Assembly (NCBI GenBank): GCA_050299835.1
Contig: JBNKWP010000002.1
Coordinates: 1 to 64,000 of the forward strand
Length of the DNA stretch: 64,000 bases
DNA from: JAJDOD01 sp050299835
GTDB taxonomy: Bacteria; Pseudomonadota; Alphaproteobacteria; Rhodobacterales; Rhodobacteraceae
Reading direction: 5' to 3'
Position 1 is the stretch's first letter. Every line of letters starts with the position of its first letter. Below the pieces are notes generated by a model. The model worked only from the letters and a program-made list of their open reading frames with translations. It made no database searches and had not been told where the DNA came from. Positions 33,262-40,995 of this stretch are shown piece by piece. A program made the translations under genes and the position numbers.

Positions 33262-34338
33262 TCAATGCGGGAACGGCCAGAGTATCAGTTTCTCCCTCAC
33301 CAGCCGCCACAAGGCAGCCAGCCCATGCGGCTCGATGATCAGGAAAAAGATGATCAATGCGCCGACAATCATGATGTTCAGATGTTCGACCGTGGCGGAT
33401 TTGATATCGAGGCCGACCGCCTCCGGCACGATGTTCAGCACCACCGGCAATCCGACGATCAGGATCGCGCCCAGGTAGTTGCCCATGATCGAGCCAAGCC
33501 CGCCGATGATGGCGATGAAGAGCACGCGGAACGACAGCGGGATGTCGAACAGGTTCGGCTCTGCGGCCCCCCGCCACATGAAGACGAAAAGCGCGCCCGA
33601 AACACCGATGATGTAGCTTGAGACCGCAAAGGCCGTCAGCTTCGATTTCATCAGGTTGATGCCGATCAGTTCAGCGGCAATATCCATATCCCGCGTGGCT
33701 TTCCAGATCCGGCCCTGATTGCCGCGCGTGAGGTTGATGCAAAGCACGGTCATCAGGCTGACGATGGACAGCACAACGAAATACTGCGTGATCGACGACG
33801 CCTGCGGGCCGGAGACATAAACCCCGAAGGTCTCCAGGTTCGGGACCTGGATGGCTCCGCTGGCATTGTCGTTGTAAAGCCAGGACCATTTCTCGAAAAG
33901 CCAGACGAGGAAGAACTGCGCCGCCAGCGTGGCGATGGCAAGGTAGAAGCCCTTGATCCGCAAGGATGGTATCCCGAACATCACCCCCACCCCGGCGCTG
34001 AAGACGCCAGACAAGAGGATCGCCACGATCGGGCTCATCCACGGGAAGATCGTGATGAGCTTGTAGCAGGCATAAGCCCCCACCCCCATGAAAGCCCCGG
34101 TGCCGAGCGAAAGCTGACCCGCGTAGCCGGTGAGGATGTTCAGCCCCATCGCCGCCAGCGCATAGATCAGAACCGGGATCAGCAGCGTCTGGAACGCGAA
34201 TTCACTCGCCGCTAGCGGGAAGATCACCCAGGCGAAGAGCAGGATGATGCCCAGCAGCACAGCATCCTGCCGCACCGGGAACAGCGCCTGATCGCTGCGA
34301 TAGCTCGTCTTGAATTGTCCAACCGTGCGATAGATCAT
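33262..34338 (-). CDS. HAAT ABC transporter permease, LivM type (second transporter)
   Basis: 358 residues, about ten hydrophobic segments, with the LivM block GLNILTGYAGQLSLGTGAFMGVGAYACYK and the coupling loop IAIIGGLGSIMGNYLGAI. Its start overlaps the stop of a small membrane protein gene by 4 bp (ATGA). It is 41 bp upstream of the binding-protein gene. A cytoplasmic N-terminus of about 25 residues (TVGQFKTSYRSDQALFPVRQ) precedes the first helix. Confidence 0.93.
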   Translation of the reverse strand: MIYRTVGQFKTSYRSDQALFPVRQDAVLLGIILLFAWVIFPLAASEFAFQTLLIPVLIYALAAMGLNILTGYAGQLSLGTGAFMGVGAYACYKLITIFPWMSPIVAILLSGVFSAGVGVMFGIPSLRIKGFYLAIATLAAQFFLVWLFEKWSWLYNDNASGAIQVPNLETFGVYVSGPQASSITQYFVVLSIVSLMTVLCINLTRGNQGRIWKATRDMDIAAELIGINLMKSKLTAFAVSSYIIGVSGALFVFMWRGAAEPNLFDIPLSFRVLFIAIIGGLGSIMGNYLGAILIVGLPVVLNIVPEAVGLDIKSATVEHLNIMIVGALIIFFLIIEPHGLAALWRLVREKLILWPFPH

Positions 34339-34703
34339 GACCGCCCCCTCAATGCAGGCTCAAAGGCCAATGCCAGCAAACCAAGCCCCAGAAGCAGCGG
34401 CGGCACGTATAGCAGCCAGTCCGATGGTTCGCGCAACACGTTGTAAATCATCAGCCCGGTCAGGATCACGCCGACCGCCCCGCTGACGATCATTGTCAGG
34501 AACTGCACCGGTCCCTGCCTGACCCGCTGCAACAGCACGAGAAGGATCGCGATCATGATCGGAGGGGCCATCGCGAAGAAGAGATAGGGCACATCGCCCT
34601 CATCGCTGGCATAGAAGGGTCCCGTGCTCGCCACGAAAAACGCGCCAAGCGCGGTGATGCCCAGGGCCAGCCAGCAGAAGATCTGAAGCGCCGCGGATTT
34701 CAC
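34335..34703 (-). CDS. Small four-helix membrane protein A (tandem paralogue)
   Basis: 122 residues, almost all in four hydrophobic segments (IFCWLALGITALGAFFVA, FAMAPPIMIAILLVLL, MIVSGAVGVILTGLMIY, YVPPLLLGLGLLALAF). It is the same length as the gene just upstream and shares the CW-LG-TAL start and the P-LLLGLGLL final helix, so the two look like a tandem duplication. It overlaps both neighbours by 4 bp. No family is recognised. An accessory subunit of the transporter in the inner membrane is a plausible role. Confidence 0.8.
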   Translation of the reverse strand: MKSAALQIFCWLALGITALGAFFVASTGPFYASDEGDVPYLFFAMAPPIMIAILLVLLQRVRQGPVQFLTMIVSGAVGVILTGLMIYNVLREPSDWLLYVPPLLLGLGLLALAFEPALRGRS

Positions 34704-35068
34704 GTCTTACCCTCCAGACCCCGATCCCGGCCGATCTGATAGGACAGGAGCAAAAGGCCGAGACCAAGCAGAACCTGCGGAAGCCAGAAGATGGAATTCC
34801 CGGAATCGACCATCAGACGATAGCCGTAAGTCCCGGTCAGGCCGCCCCCCAGCACCACGGCGATTGCCAGCGCGACCACGCGCGTGGCCCCGGTCGATCT
34901 GGGCAGCGCAAAAAGAACGGCGGCAATGACCAGAACCGGAAGTCCGGCACTTAATACATAGGCGAACCCGCTCTCCGGTTGATAGGCCATAGCCGCGCCG
35001 CCGACATTGACCAGCGCCGTCAGCCCCAGCACGATCCAGCACAGCGATATGAGTGTGTCTGTACTCAT
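34700..35068 (-). CDS. Small four-helix membrane protein B (tandem paralogue)
   Basis: 122 residues from ATG 35068, which overlaps the LivH stop as ATGA and is therefore preferred over an upstream frame to 35152. Four hydrophobic segments (LISLCWIVLGLTALVNVGG, GLPVLVIAAVLFAL, VVALAIAVVLGGGLTGTYG, WLPQVLLGLGLLLLSY) mirror the paralogue downstream. The C-terminus is charged (GRDRGLEGKT). Translation should depend on LivH. Function unknown. Confidence 0.8.
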   Translation of the reverse strand: MSTDTLISLCWIVLGLTALVNVGGAAMAYQPESGFAYVLSAGLPVLVIAAVLFALPRSTGATRVVALAIAVVLGGGLTGTYGYRLMVDSGNSIFWLPQVLLGLGLLLLSYQIGRDRGLEGKT

Positions 35069-36021
35069 CAGACCCTTTCGATGATCTTCTCGCCGAACAG
35101 GCCCTGCGGCCGGAACAACAGAACGATAAGCGCCAGCACGAAGGCAAACCACGTCTCCGTGTTGCCGCCGAGGAGTGGCTGGCCCCAGTATATCTCGAAC
35201 AGTTTCTCAAGCATCCCGATCATCAAACCGCCGATGATCGCGCCCGAGATGCTTTCCAATCCGCCCAGCATCAGGACGGGAAGCGCTTTATAGGCAATGA
35301 CTTCCAGCGCGAAGCTCACGCCTGCGCGCGCGCCCCACGCGATGCCGGTGACCAGAGCGATAATGCCAGCGATGAACCAGACCAGCACCCAGATCGTTTG
35401 CAGCGAGATGCCCACGCTCATCGCCGCCTGATGGTCGTCACCGAGGGCGCGGATCGCCCGGCCCATGCGGGTTTTGCCGAGGAACAGGAGAAGCGCGGCG
35501 ACCAGCAGGCCGGAGAAGAGGACGATGGTGATGTCCTTTTCTTCCAGGATCAGCAGACCGCCCCAGGGTTCCAGCGTGATCGAGCCGGTGGGGATGCCCA
35601 GTTCGGAGGTGATCATCTGCTTGGTCTCGCCGCCGAAGATGATTTCGCCCAAGCCGATCAGGAAAAGCGTGATGCCGATGGTGGCCATGAAGAGCAGGAT
35701 ATCGGGCTGGCCGACCAGCGGGCGCAGCACGACACGTTCGATGGACCATGCCAGAGCGAACATGACCGCGAGGGTGAACGCGACGGCGACCCAGGCGGGG
35801 ATGCCCATCCCGTGCAGGCCGACCAGCGTCAGCGCCGCGAAGACCACCATGATGCCTTGGGCAAAGTTGAAGATGCGGGAGGACCGGAAGATCAGCACGA
35901 AGCCGAGGGCGATCAGCGCGTAGAGGATGCCGGAGACGAGGCCCTCCCACAGCACCTGCAACAGGAAGTCGGGGGCCGCGATCATGTCGGCGAAGGGGGC
36001 GATGAAGATGTCGGTTAGCAT
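35068..36021 (-). CDS. HAAT ABC transporter permease, LivH type (second transporter)
   Basis: 317 residues from ATG 36021, chosen because GGGAAACTTGGA lies upstream and it avoids overlap with the preceding gene; ATG 36057 is the longer alternative. LivH motifs: LVSGILYALIALGFVLIFRSSRIFNFAQG near the N-terminus and LPVLMLGGLESISGAIIGGLMIG as coupling loop. It forms the channel with LivM. Its stop is coupled to the small membrane protein downstream. Confidence 0.93.
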   Translation of the reverse strand: MLTDIFIAPFADMIAAPDFLLQVLWEGLVSGILYALIALGFVLIFRSSRIFNFAQGIMVVFAALTLVGLHGMGIPAWVAVAFTLAVMFALAWSIERVVLRPLVGQPDILLFMATIGITLFLIGLGEIIFGGETKQMITSELGIPTGSITLEPWGGLLILEEKDITIVLFSGLLVAALLLFLGKTRMGRAIRALGDDHQAAMSVGISLQTIWVLVWFIAGIIALVTGIAWGARAGVSFALEVIAYKALPVLMLGGLESISGAIIGGLMIGMLEKLFEIYWGQPLLGGNTETWFAFVLALIVLLFRPQGLFGEKIIERV

Positions 36022-36034
36022 TCCAAGTTTCCCA

Positions 36035-36523
36035 TCAATCTCGCTGAATAACCTCATAAACGGTCACGTTATCTCCGATCCTCGCATCAACCAGCAGGCT
36101 CACTGCGGCCCCGTCGGTGCTGAACAGGCGACCAATATTGTCGGTTTCAAACTCGCCCGTTCTAAGTACCGCCGACCGCCACTTCTTGAATTCCGACATG
36201 CCAGCAGGTTCTTCCGACGTATGAAAGCCATATAGCAGGCACGAATGCAGCCCTTCCTCCGGCGCGCTTTCAAGGATCATCAGCAGGCTCTCGTCGGAGG
36301 AACGAAAGGCCCGCTGACTGGGCTGCGCCGGTTCAACTTCGAACAGGCCTTCAACGTTGGGGCTGGCTTGATTGGTGTATGCGTCGAGACACCGGCTTTC
36401 GAAGGCCGTCCATAGGACAGGTTGCGCTGCCCATGCGGCAATTCCAGACCCGAAGGCCAGAATCAATGCGCTCAGATTCCGCCATACTGCGACCAGCAAG
36501 GGATTGCCGAAAGCCCCCCTCAA
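36035..36523 (-). CDS. Hypothetical membrane-anchored or secreted protein with TTG start
   Basis: 162 residues if it starts at TTG 36523, whose last two bases belong to the LivG stop (CATTGAGG, a TTGA overlap like the other junctions here); no ATG or GTG suits. An N-terminal hydrophobic segment (VWRNLSALILAFGSGIAAWAAQ) looks like a signal or anchor. The rest is soluble, with Cys in FESRCLDAYTN and HSCLLYGFHT, and ends in DARIGDNVTVYEVIQRD. A longer open frame running through livG is only overlap. It lies between LivG and LivH; a periplasmic accessory role is possible. Confidence 0.65.
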   Translation of the reverse strand: MRGAFGNPLLVAVWRNLSALILAFGSGIAAWAAQPVLWTAFESRCLDAYTNQASPNVEGLFEVEPAQPSQRAFRSSDESLLMILESAPEEGLHSCLLYGFHTSEEPAGMSEFKKWRSAVLRTGEFETDNIGRLFSTDGAAVSLLVDARIGDNVTVYEVIQRD

Positions 36524-37335
36524 TGCTCCACCCCCAGATAGGCGTCGATCACATCCTGATTGGTCCGCACCTCGTCCGGCGTCCCGTCGCCGATCTTGCG
36601 GCCGTAATCCATCACCACCACCCGGTCGGACAAATCCATGACCACGCCCATGTCGTGCTCGATCAGCGCGATGGTGGTGCCGAACTCGTCGTTCACGTCC
36701 AGGATGAAGCGGCTCATGTCCTCCTTCTCCTCCACGTTCATGCCGGCCATGGGTTCGTCGAGCAGCAGAAGCTTCGGCTCGGCGGCGAGTGCGCGGGCCA
36801 GTTCGACGCGCTTTTTCAGGCCGTAGGGCAAGCGGCCCACCGGGGTCTTGCGGATATGCTGGATCTCCAGAAAGTCTATGATCTTCTCGACTTGCGCGCG
36901 GTTCTTCACCTCCTCGGCCTCCGCACCGCCCCACCAGAGCGCCTGTTTCCAGAGCGGTGCCTTCATATGCGTCAGCCGCCCGGTCATGATGTTGTCGAGC
37001 GTGGACATGCCGTCAAACAGCGCGATGTTCTGGAACGTCCGCGCCACGCCCTGCCGCGCCACCTCAAAGGGCTTCATCGGCGGACGGCGCTCACCCCGGA
37101 ACCAAACCTCCCCTTCCTGAGGATGATAAAAGCCAGATATCACATTGAGCATGCTCGATTTTCCGGCCCCGTTCGGCCCGATGATCGCGCGGATTTCGCC
37201 TTCATGCACATCGAAGGAGATATCGTTGATCGCCGTCACCCCGCCGAATTTGAGCGTGATGTTCTTCATCTCCATCATCACGCCGCCGATCTTGCGGCCA
37301 TCGGCGGTGGTGTAATTTCCGGCCATCGCGTTCAT
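36520..37335 (-). CDS. HAAT ABC transporter ATP-binding protein, LivG type (second transporter)
   Basis: 271 residues from ATG 37335, which overlaps the upstream stop as ATGA. Walker A GPNGAGKSSM, Walker B LLLLDEPMAGMNVEE, switch His ALIEHDMGVVMDLSDRV and the tail PDEVRTNQDVIDAYLGVEH fit LivG. The signature region reads LPYGLKKRVELARAL in place of LSGGxxQ, as in many LivG proteins linked to acyl-CoA ligase clusters. An N-terminal extension of about 18 residues precedes MEMKNITLKFGGV, and starts there are possible. Confidence 0.93.
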   Translation of the reverse strand: MNAMAGNYTTADGRKIGGVMMEMKNITLKFGGVTAINDISFDVHEGEIRAIIGPNGAGKSSMLNVISGFYHPQEGEVWFRGERRPPMKPFEVARQGVARTFQNIALFDGMSTLDNIMTGRLTHMKAPLWKQALWWGGAEAEEVKNRAQVEKIIDFLEIQHIRKTPVGRLPYGLKKRVELARALAAEPKLLLLDEPMAGMNVEEKEDMSRFILDVNDEFGTTIALIEHDMGVVMDLSDRVVVMDYGRKIGDGTPDEVRTNQDVIDAYLGVEH

Positions 37336-37703
37336 GCAAAACTCCCCCGAACGGCGCGCAGGAGCATCGAAATTGCTGCCGCTCCCACCAAGGTCGAGAG
37401 CGCGACAACCCAGAAGCGCGCGCCCGACCAAATCTCGCGCTCGGTCGGCAGGTCGGTCAAACCGCCAAATGGTCGAAGTGACTCGGGCGACCGATGCAAA
37501 GTGGCGCCGAAATCCACAAGCAAAAGGCCAATTGGCAAAAGTGAAAACCATAAACCGGCAATCTCGAACGCCAGCAATCCAACACAGCTCGCGAAAAGAA
37601 CAGAGAGAGGAAAACCAAGACGATCCATCACGCGATCACACCATCTTCTTGCGCGGTCGCAGGCTGCGAAAAAACGGGACAGGCTCCATGACAGGCTCCA
37701 CAT
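37332..37703 (-). CDS. Small membrane protein upstream of LivG
   Basis: 123 residues from ATG 37703, which shares its A with the upstream TAA stop (TAATG). A basic amphipathic N-terminus (LSRFFAACDRARRWCDRVMDRLG) is followed by two adjacent helices (PLSVLFASCVGLLAFEIAGLW, LLPIGLLLVDFG), a loop, and a last helix (FWVVALSTLVGAAAISMLL). No family is recognised. Overlapping junctions on both sides show co-translation with the ABC transporter. Confidence 0.75.
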   Translation of the reverse strand: MWSLSWSLSRFFAACDRARRWCDRVMDRLGFPLSVLFASCVGLLAFEIAGLWFSLLPIGLLLVDFGATLHRSPESLRPFGGLTDLPTEREIWSGARFWVVALSTLVGAAAISMLLRAVRGSFA

Positions 37704-37963
37704 TACTTTGCCACCACCTTCGCAAAGTGCTTGAGCGACCATATCCCGAACGCCGCCGTCCCCACGATCCAGATCAGCACGAAGGGCAGGAACCAGAGGC
37801 TGGATGTGGTCTCGCCCTTGCCGAGCATCACGTCGGCGCCGAAGAACCACAGGAAGACGGGGAGCATGACGGCCTGAAAGATCAGGAAGGGGCGGCGGTT
37901 TCTGCCGTAGAGGGCGACGCCGCCGACAAACGCGGCGCAGAGGACGAGGAGGATGGGTTTCAC
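37703..37963 (-). CDS. Small two/three-helix membrane protein after the acyl-CoA ligase gene
   Basis: 86 residues: KPILLVLCAAFVGGVALYG, a loop RNRR, FLIFQAVMLPVFLWFFGADVML, then LWFLPFVLIWIVGTAAFGIW and a lysine-containing tail. Its ATG overlaps the ligase stop (ATGA) and its TAA overlaps the next ATG. No recognised domain. Like the other small proteins here, it may be a transporter or ligase accessory. Confidence 0.78.
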   Translation of the reverse strand: MKPILLVLCAAFVGGVALYGRNRRPFLIFQAVMLPVFLWFFGADVMLGKGETTSSLWFLPFVLIWIVGTAAFGIWSLKHFAKVVAK

Positions 37964-39927
37964 TCCGCCGCCTCCACCACGTCTTCCAGCGTCTTCGGCT
38001 CGACCGGCACCGTCTTCGCCTCGCGGATCTCCAGCGTGGCGCGGATTGAGCCTTTCCGGCCGTCCTCGTAGGTCACCTCCGTCTCCGTCGAGACCCGTTC
38101 CGACCCGTCATAAAGCGCCGTCACCAGATCGTGGAACTTCTCGCCGATGATCTTGCGCCTCACCTTCCGCGTCCGCGTCAGTTCCCCGTCATCGGCGTCC
38201 AGTTCCTTGTGCAACACGAGAAACCGGTGGATCTGGCACCCCGATAACATGTCGTCGGTGGCGAGCGAGCGGTTCACCTCCTCCACATGGTCCTGAATGG
38301 TGTCGAGTACCTGCTGGTGCCCTGCCAGTTCCTGGTAGGAGCCATAAGCGATGTTGTTCCGCTCCGCCCAGTTGCCGACCGCTGTCAGGTCGATGTTGAT
38401 GAAGGCGGTGCAGAATTCGCGGTCCGCGCCATGGACGACGGCTTCGAGGATGTTGGGGAAGAACTTCAGCTTGTTCTCGACGTATTTCGGCGCAAAGAGC
38501 GCACCGTTCGCCAGTTTTCCAACGTCCTTGGCCCGGTCGATGATGCGCAGATGCCCGGTGCCTTCCTCGATGAACCCGGCATCGCCGGTGGCAACCCAAC
38601 CCTCGGCATCCTTGGTGTCGGCCGTCGACTCCGCGTTCTTGTAATACTCCACGAACACACCGGGCGAGCGATAGAACACCTCCCCTGTCTTGGCGATCCG
38701 CAATTCCACGCCGGGAGATGGCACGCCCACCGTGTCGGCGCGGACCTCGTTGTCGGGCTGCTGGGTGATGAAAACGCTGGCCTCGGTCTGGCCGTAGAGC
38801 TGCTTGAGGTTGATCCCGAGAGACCGCCAGAAGTCGAAGATCTCCGGCCCGATCGCCTCACCTGCCGTATAAGCCACCCGGACATTGGACATGCCCGCGC
38901 GGTTTCTGACGGGGCGATAGACCAAGAGGTTGCCCAGCTGGTATATCAGCCGGTCCTTCAGGCCCACGGGTTTGCCGTCTAGTATATCAGGCCCGACCTT
39001 GGCGCCGTGCTTCATGAACCACTTGTACATGCGCCGCTTCAGCGGTCCGGCATCCTCCATGCGGATGGTCAGAACCGTGATCCGTTCTTCGAAGTAGCGG
39101 GGTGGCGCGAAGAAATAGGTCGGCCCGATCTCGTGGAGGTTTTCGTACATGGTGGTCGTGGATTCGGGGCAGTTCGTGCAGAACCCGCACCAGAGCGCCT
39201 GCCCCACGGAAAAGATGAAATCCCCGACCCAGGCCATCGGGAGATAGGCGAGGATGCTCTCCTTCTCCGTCAGGTGGTCGAACTGGGCGGAAGCCTTTGA
39301 CGTCTCGATGATGTTGCGGTTGGACAGGACGACGCCCTTGGGCCGACCCGTCGTGCCAGAGGTGTAGAGCATCACGCAGGTGTCGTCATAGGTCGCCGCG
39401 TCGCGACGGCGGTTCAGTTCCGCCTCGTGGCGGTTTCGCGCCGCACGTCCGATCTCCTGCACTTCGGCAAAGCCGGTCATGTGGGAGTGGTCGTATTTCC
39501 GCATTCCCCGCTTGTCGACATAGACGATATCCTTGAGGCCCGGCAGGCGCTCCCTGATCTCGATGATCTTGTCGACCTGCTCCTGGTCTTCGACAATCGC
39601 CATGCGTGCGCCGCAATGGTCCAGCACATAGGCAATCTCTTCGGCCACGCTGTCCTGGTACACCGGCACGGGGATTGCGCCCACGCATTCGGCGGCGACC
39701 ATCGACCAGTAGAATTGCGGGCGGTTGCGACCGATGATGGCAATGTGCTCGCCCGTCTCCACGCCGATATCGAGCAGGCCCAGCGCCAGCGCCTCAACCT
39801 CGTCCGCCGCCTCGGCCCAGGTCCAGCTTTGCCAGATCCCGAACTCTTTTTCCCGGTAGGCCGGGCGCGAGCCATGGGTTTGCGCGTTGCGCAGAAGCAG
39901 CCTCGGCAATGAGGTCGGTTCGCCCAT
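37960..39927 (-). CDS. AMP-dependent long-chain-type acyl-CoA ligase
   Basis: 655 residues from ATG 39927, preceded by GGGAGGAGAC. P-loop VMLYTSGTTGRPKGVVLSN, the YGQTEASVFIT motif, GVELRIAKTGEVFYRSPGVF and the Asp of ATGDAGFIEEGTGHLRIIDRAKDVGKLANG place it with long-chain fatty acid/aromatic acid CoA ligases. The C-terminus (LTRTRKVRRKIIGEKFHDLVTALYDG) is typical of this subgroup. It would activate an imported acid with ATP and CoA. It is the first gene of the transporter operon, 57 bp downstream of a perfect palindrome. Confidence 0.93.
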   Translation of the reverse strand: MGEPTSLPRLLLRNAQTHGSRPAYREKEFGIWQSWTWAEAADEVEALALGLLDIGVETGEHIAIIGRNRPQFYWSMVAAECVGAIPVPVYQDSVAEEIAYVLDHCGARMAIVEDQEQVDKIIEIRERLPGLKDIVYVDKRGMRKYDHSHMTGFAEVQEIGRAARNRHEAELNRRRDAATYDDTCVMLYTSGTTGRPKGVVLSNRNIIETSKASAQFDHLTEKESILAYLPMAWVGDFIFSVGQALWCGFCTNCPESTTTMYENLHEIGPTYFFAPPRYFEERITVLTIRMEDAGPLKRRMYKWFMKHGAKVGPDILDGKPVGLKDRLIYQLGNLLVYRPVRNRAGMSNVRVAYTAGEAIGPEIFDFWRSLGINLKQLYGQTEASVFITQQPDNEVRADTVGVPSPGVELRIAKTGEVFYRSPGVFVEYYKNAESTADTKDAEGWVATGDAGFIEEGTGHLRIIDRAKDVGKLANGALFAPKYVENKLKFFPNILEAVVHGADREFCTAFINIDLTAVGNWAERNNIAYGSYQELAGHQQVLDTIQDHVEEVNRSLATDDMLSGCQIHRFLVLHKELDADDGELTRTRKVRRKIIGEKFHDLVTALYDGSERVSTETEVTYEDGRKGSIRATLEIREAKTVPVEPKTLEDVVEAAE

Positions 39928-39983
39928 GTCTCCTCCCTTTTGGCGGGAGTGTGGCGGCAACGGTGATTTGGGTCAATGGGGAA

Positions 39984-39999
39984 ATGAACGAGCGTTCAT
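39984..39999. promoter_or_regulatory. Perfect 16-bp palindrome upstream of the ligase/transporter operon
   Basis: ATGAACG-AG-CGTTCAT, 7-base arms, 57 bp before the ligase start on the minus strand. Its form (AACG..CGTT) is like operators of TetR-family regulators of acyl-CoA metabolism. No TetR gene is in the window. Confidence 0.6.
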
Positions 40000-40216
40000 G
40001 GGAGGGGTGTGGGGGCGCGAAAGAGGCGCGCGTGACAGGAGAGTAAGCGGTGTGTGCCAGAACCGGACCCTTGGGCAACGGGTGGGGAACGGCAGTTCTG
40101 AGCCCAAAGTATCGAATTTATCACACGCTTCAGAACGCAGTGCCAGCACTTCAGAAACGGGTTGAAGCAGCAAGCTTAATCTCGATTCTCATCACCAAAC
40201 ATGGAGGCGCTGGTCG

Positions 40217-40507
40217 TTGGCGAAGGGCGATTTCTTTGAGCCACTATTTGAGTTGACTGCTCGGATACTCGTTCCAAGAGTTGGATCAAGTAGTATTTGG
40301 GACGAGCTATCATGGACTTGGTTTGCCACAATGATGCTTGCTGGCGTAGCTTATTGGTCCATTAAACCAATAGTTTCGAACGAGCAGAATGATTTCGATG
40401 AAACAAATAGTAGAGGACTCAAGAAAAGGATCTTGGCAGGTCGTTGGGCTCTTAGAACAGTTATGCTCCTTTCATTGTTCATGTTTCGCTTTGCGACGTC
40501 GCTTTGA
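40217..40507 (+). CDS. Small hypothetical membrane protein (AT-rich patch)
   Basis: 96 residues from TTG 40217, with GGAGG nine bases upstream. Two hydrophobic segments are visible (TWFATMMLAGVAYWSI near 33-50 and ALRTVMLLSLFMFRFA near the C-terminus), separated by an acidic loop (NEQNDFDETNSRG). Codon use is clearly more AT-rich than in the surrounding genes, which suggests recent acquisition. No family is recognised. Confidence 0.5.
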   Translation: MAKGDFFEPLFELTARILVPRVGSSSIWDELSWTWFATMMLAGVAYWSIKPIVSNEQNDFDETNSRGLKKRILAGRWALRTVMLLSLFMFRFATSL

Positions 40508-40540
40508 GCAACCAATAAACACGTTCGCAGAGTTGAACAC

Positions 40541-40864
40541 CTACTTTTGGGTTTTCCAACTACGCTTCCAACCCACCCCGATTATCCAAAGCACGGCACC
40601 ATAGAGTATTGACAGCAAAATCTCTTGCAGAAATCCATCAAACTGCAAAAGCTTTTTCAAGGGCAGGCTCGCGAACAGCGTCAATCCGACGAGCAGACCC
40701 AAGGCAAAATTCGCATTGGGCACCTTGTGTATCGCCACGGGAGACATGCTAGCGGCCGCAACACCCAATAGGATCGTCGCCTGCAGATTTGATAGGCCGA
40801 GTTGAATTGCTAATACCAGGCAGCCGAGAATAACTACACTCACAATTGCGAAATATCTATTCAT
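40541..40864 (-). CDS. Small hypothetical four-helix membrane protein (AT-rich patch)
   Basis: 107 residues: YFAIVSVVILGCLVLAIQLGL, LQATILLGVAAASMSPVAI, FALGLLVGLTLFASLPL and LLSILYGAVLWIIGVGW are hydrophobic, with a basic end KRSWKTQK. It is convergent with the gene at 40217. The region is more AT-rich than its flanks. No known family; the smooth helix spacing makes a chance frame unlikely. Confidence 0.6.
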   Translation of the reverse strand: MNRYFAIVSVVILGCLVLAIQLGLSNLQATILLGVAAASMSPVAIHKVPNANFALGLLVGLTLFASLPLKKLLQFDGFLQEILLSILYGAVLWIIGVGWKRSWKTQK

Positions 40865-40995
40865 TCACAGCATCCGGCATTGGTCTCGGCGAAAGCTAGA
40901 CGATGCCGGATGATCGAACAAGGGCAGCTATGTCCCGCATAGCCGACGTTAAGTCCAATCCCAGCGAACGGCGCTCGGACGGTCCCACCCCCGCC

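Noticed and set aside
31925..33577. N-terminally extended version of the second binding protein (550 codons)
   Set aside because: The extension overlaps the LivM gene; a ribosome site and signal peptide mark the true start at 33220.
36524..36934. Upstream part of the frame that ends at 36035
   Set aside because: It overlaps livG in another frame and shows only low-complexity antisense-like translation; the coupled TTG at 36523 explains the gene better.
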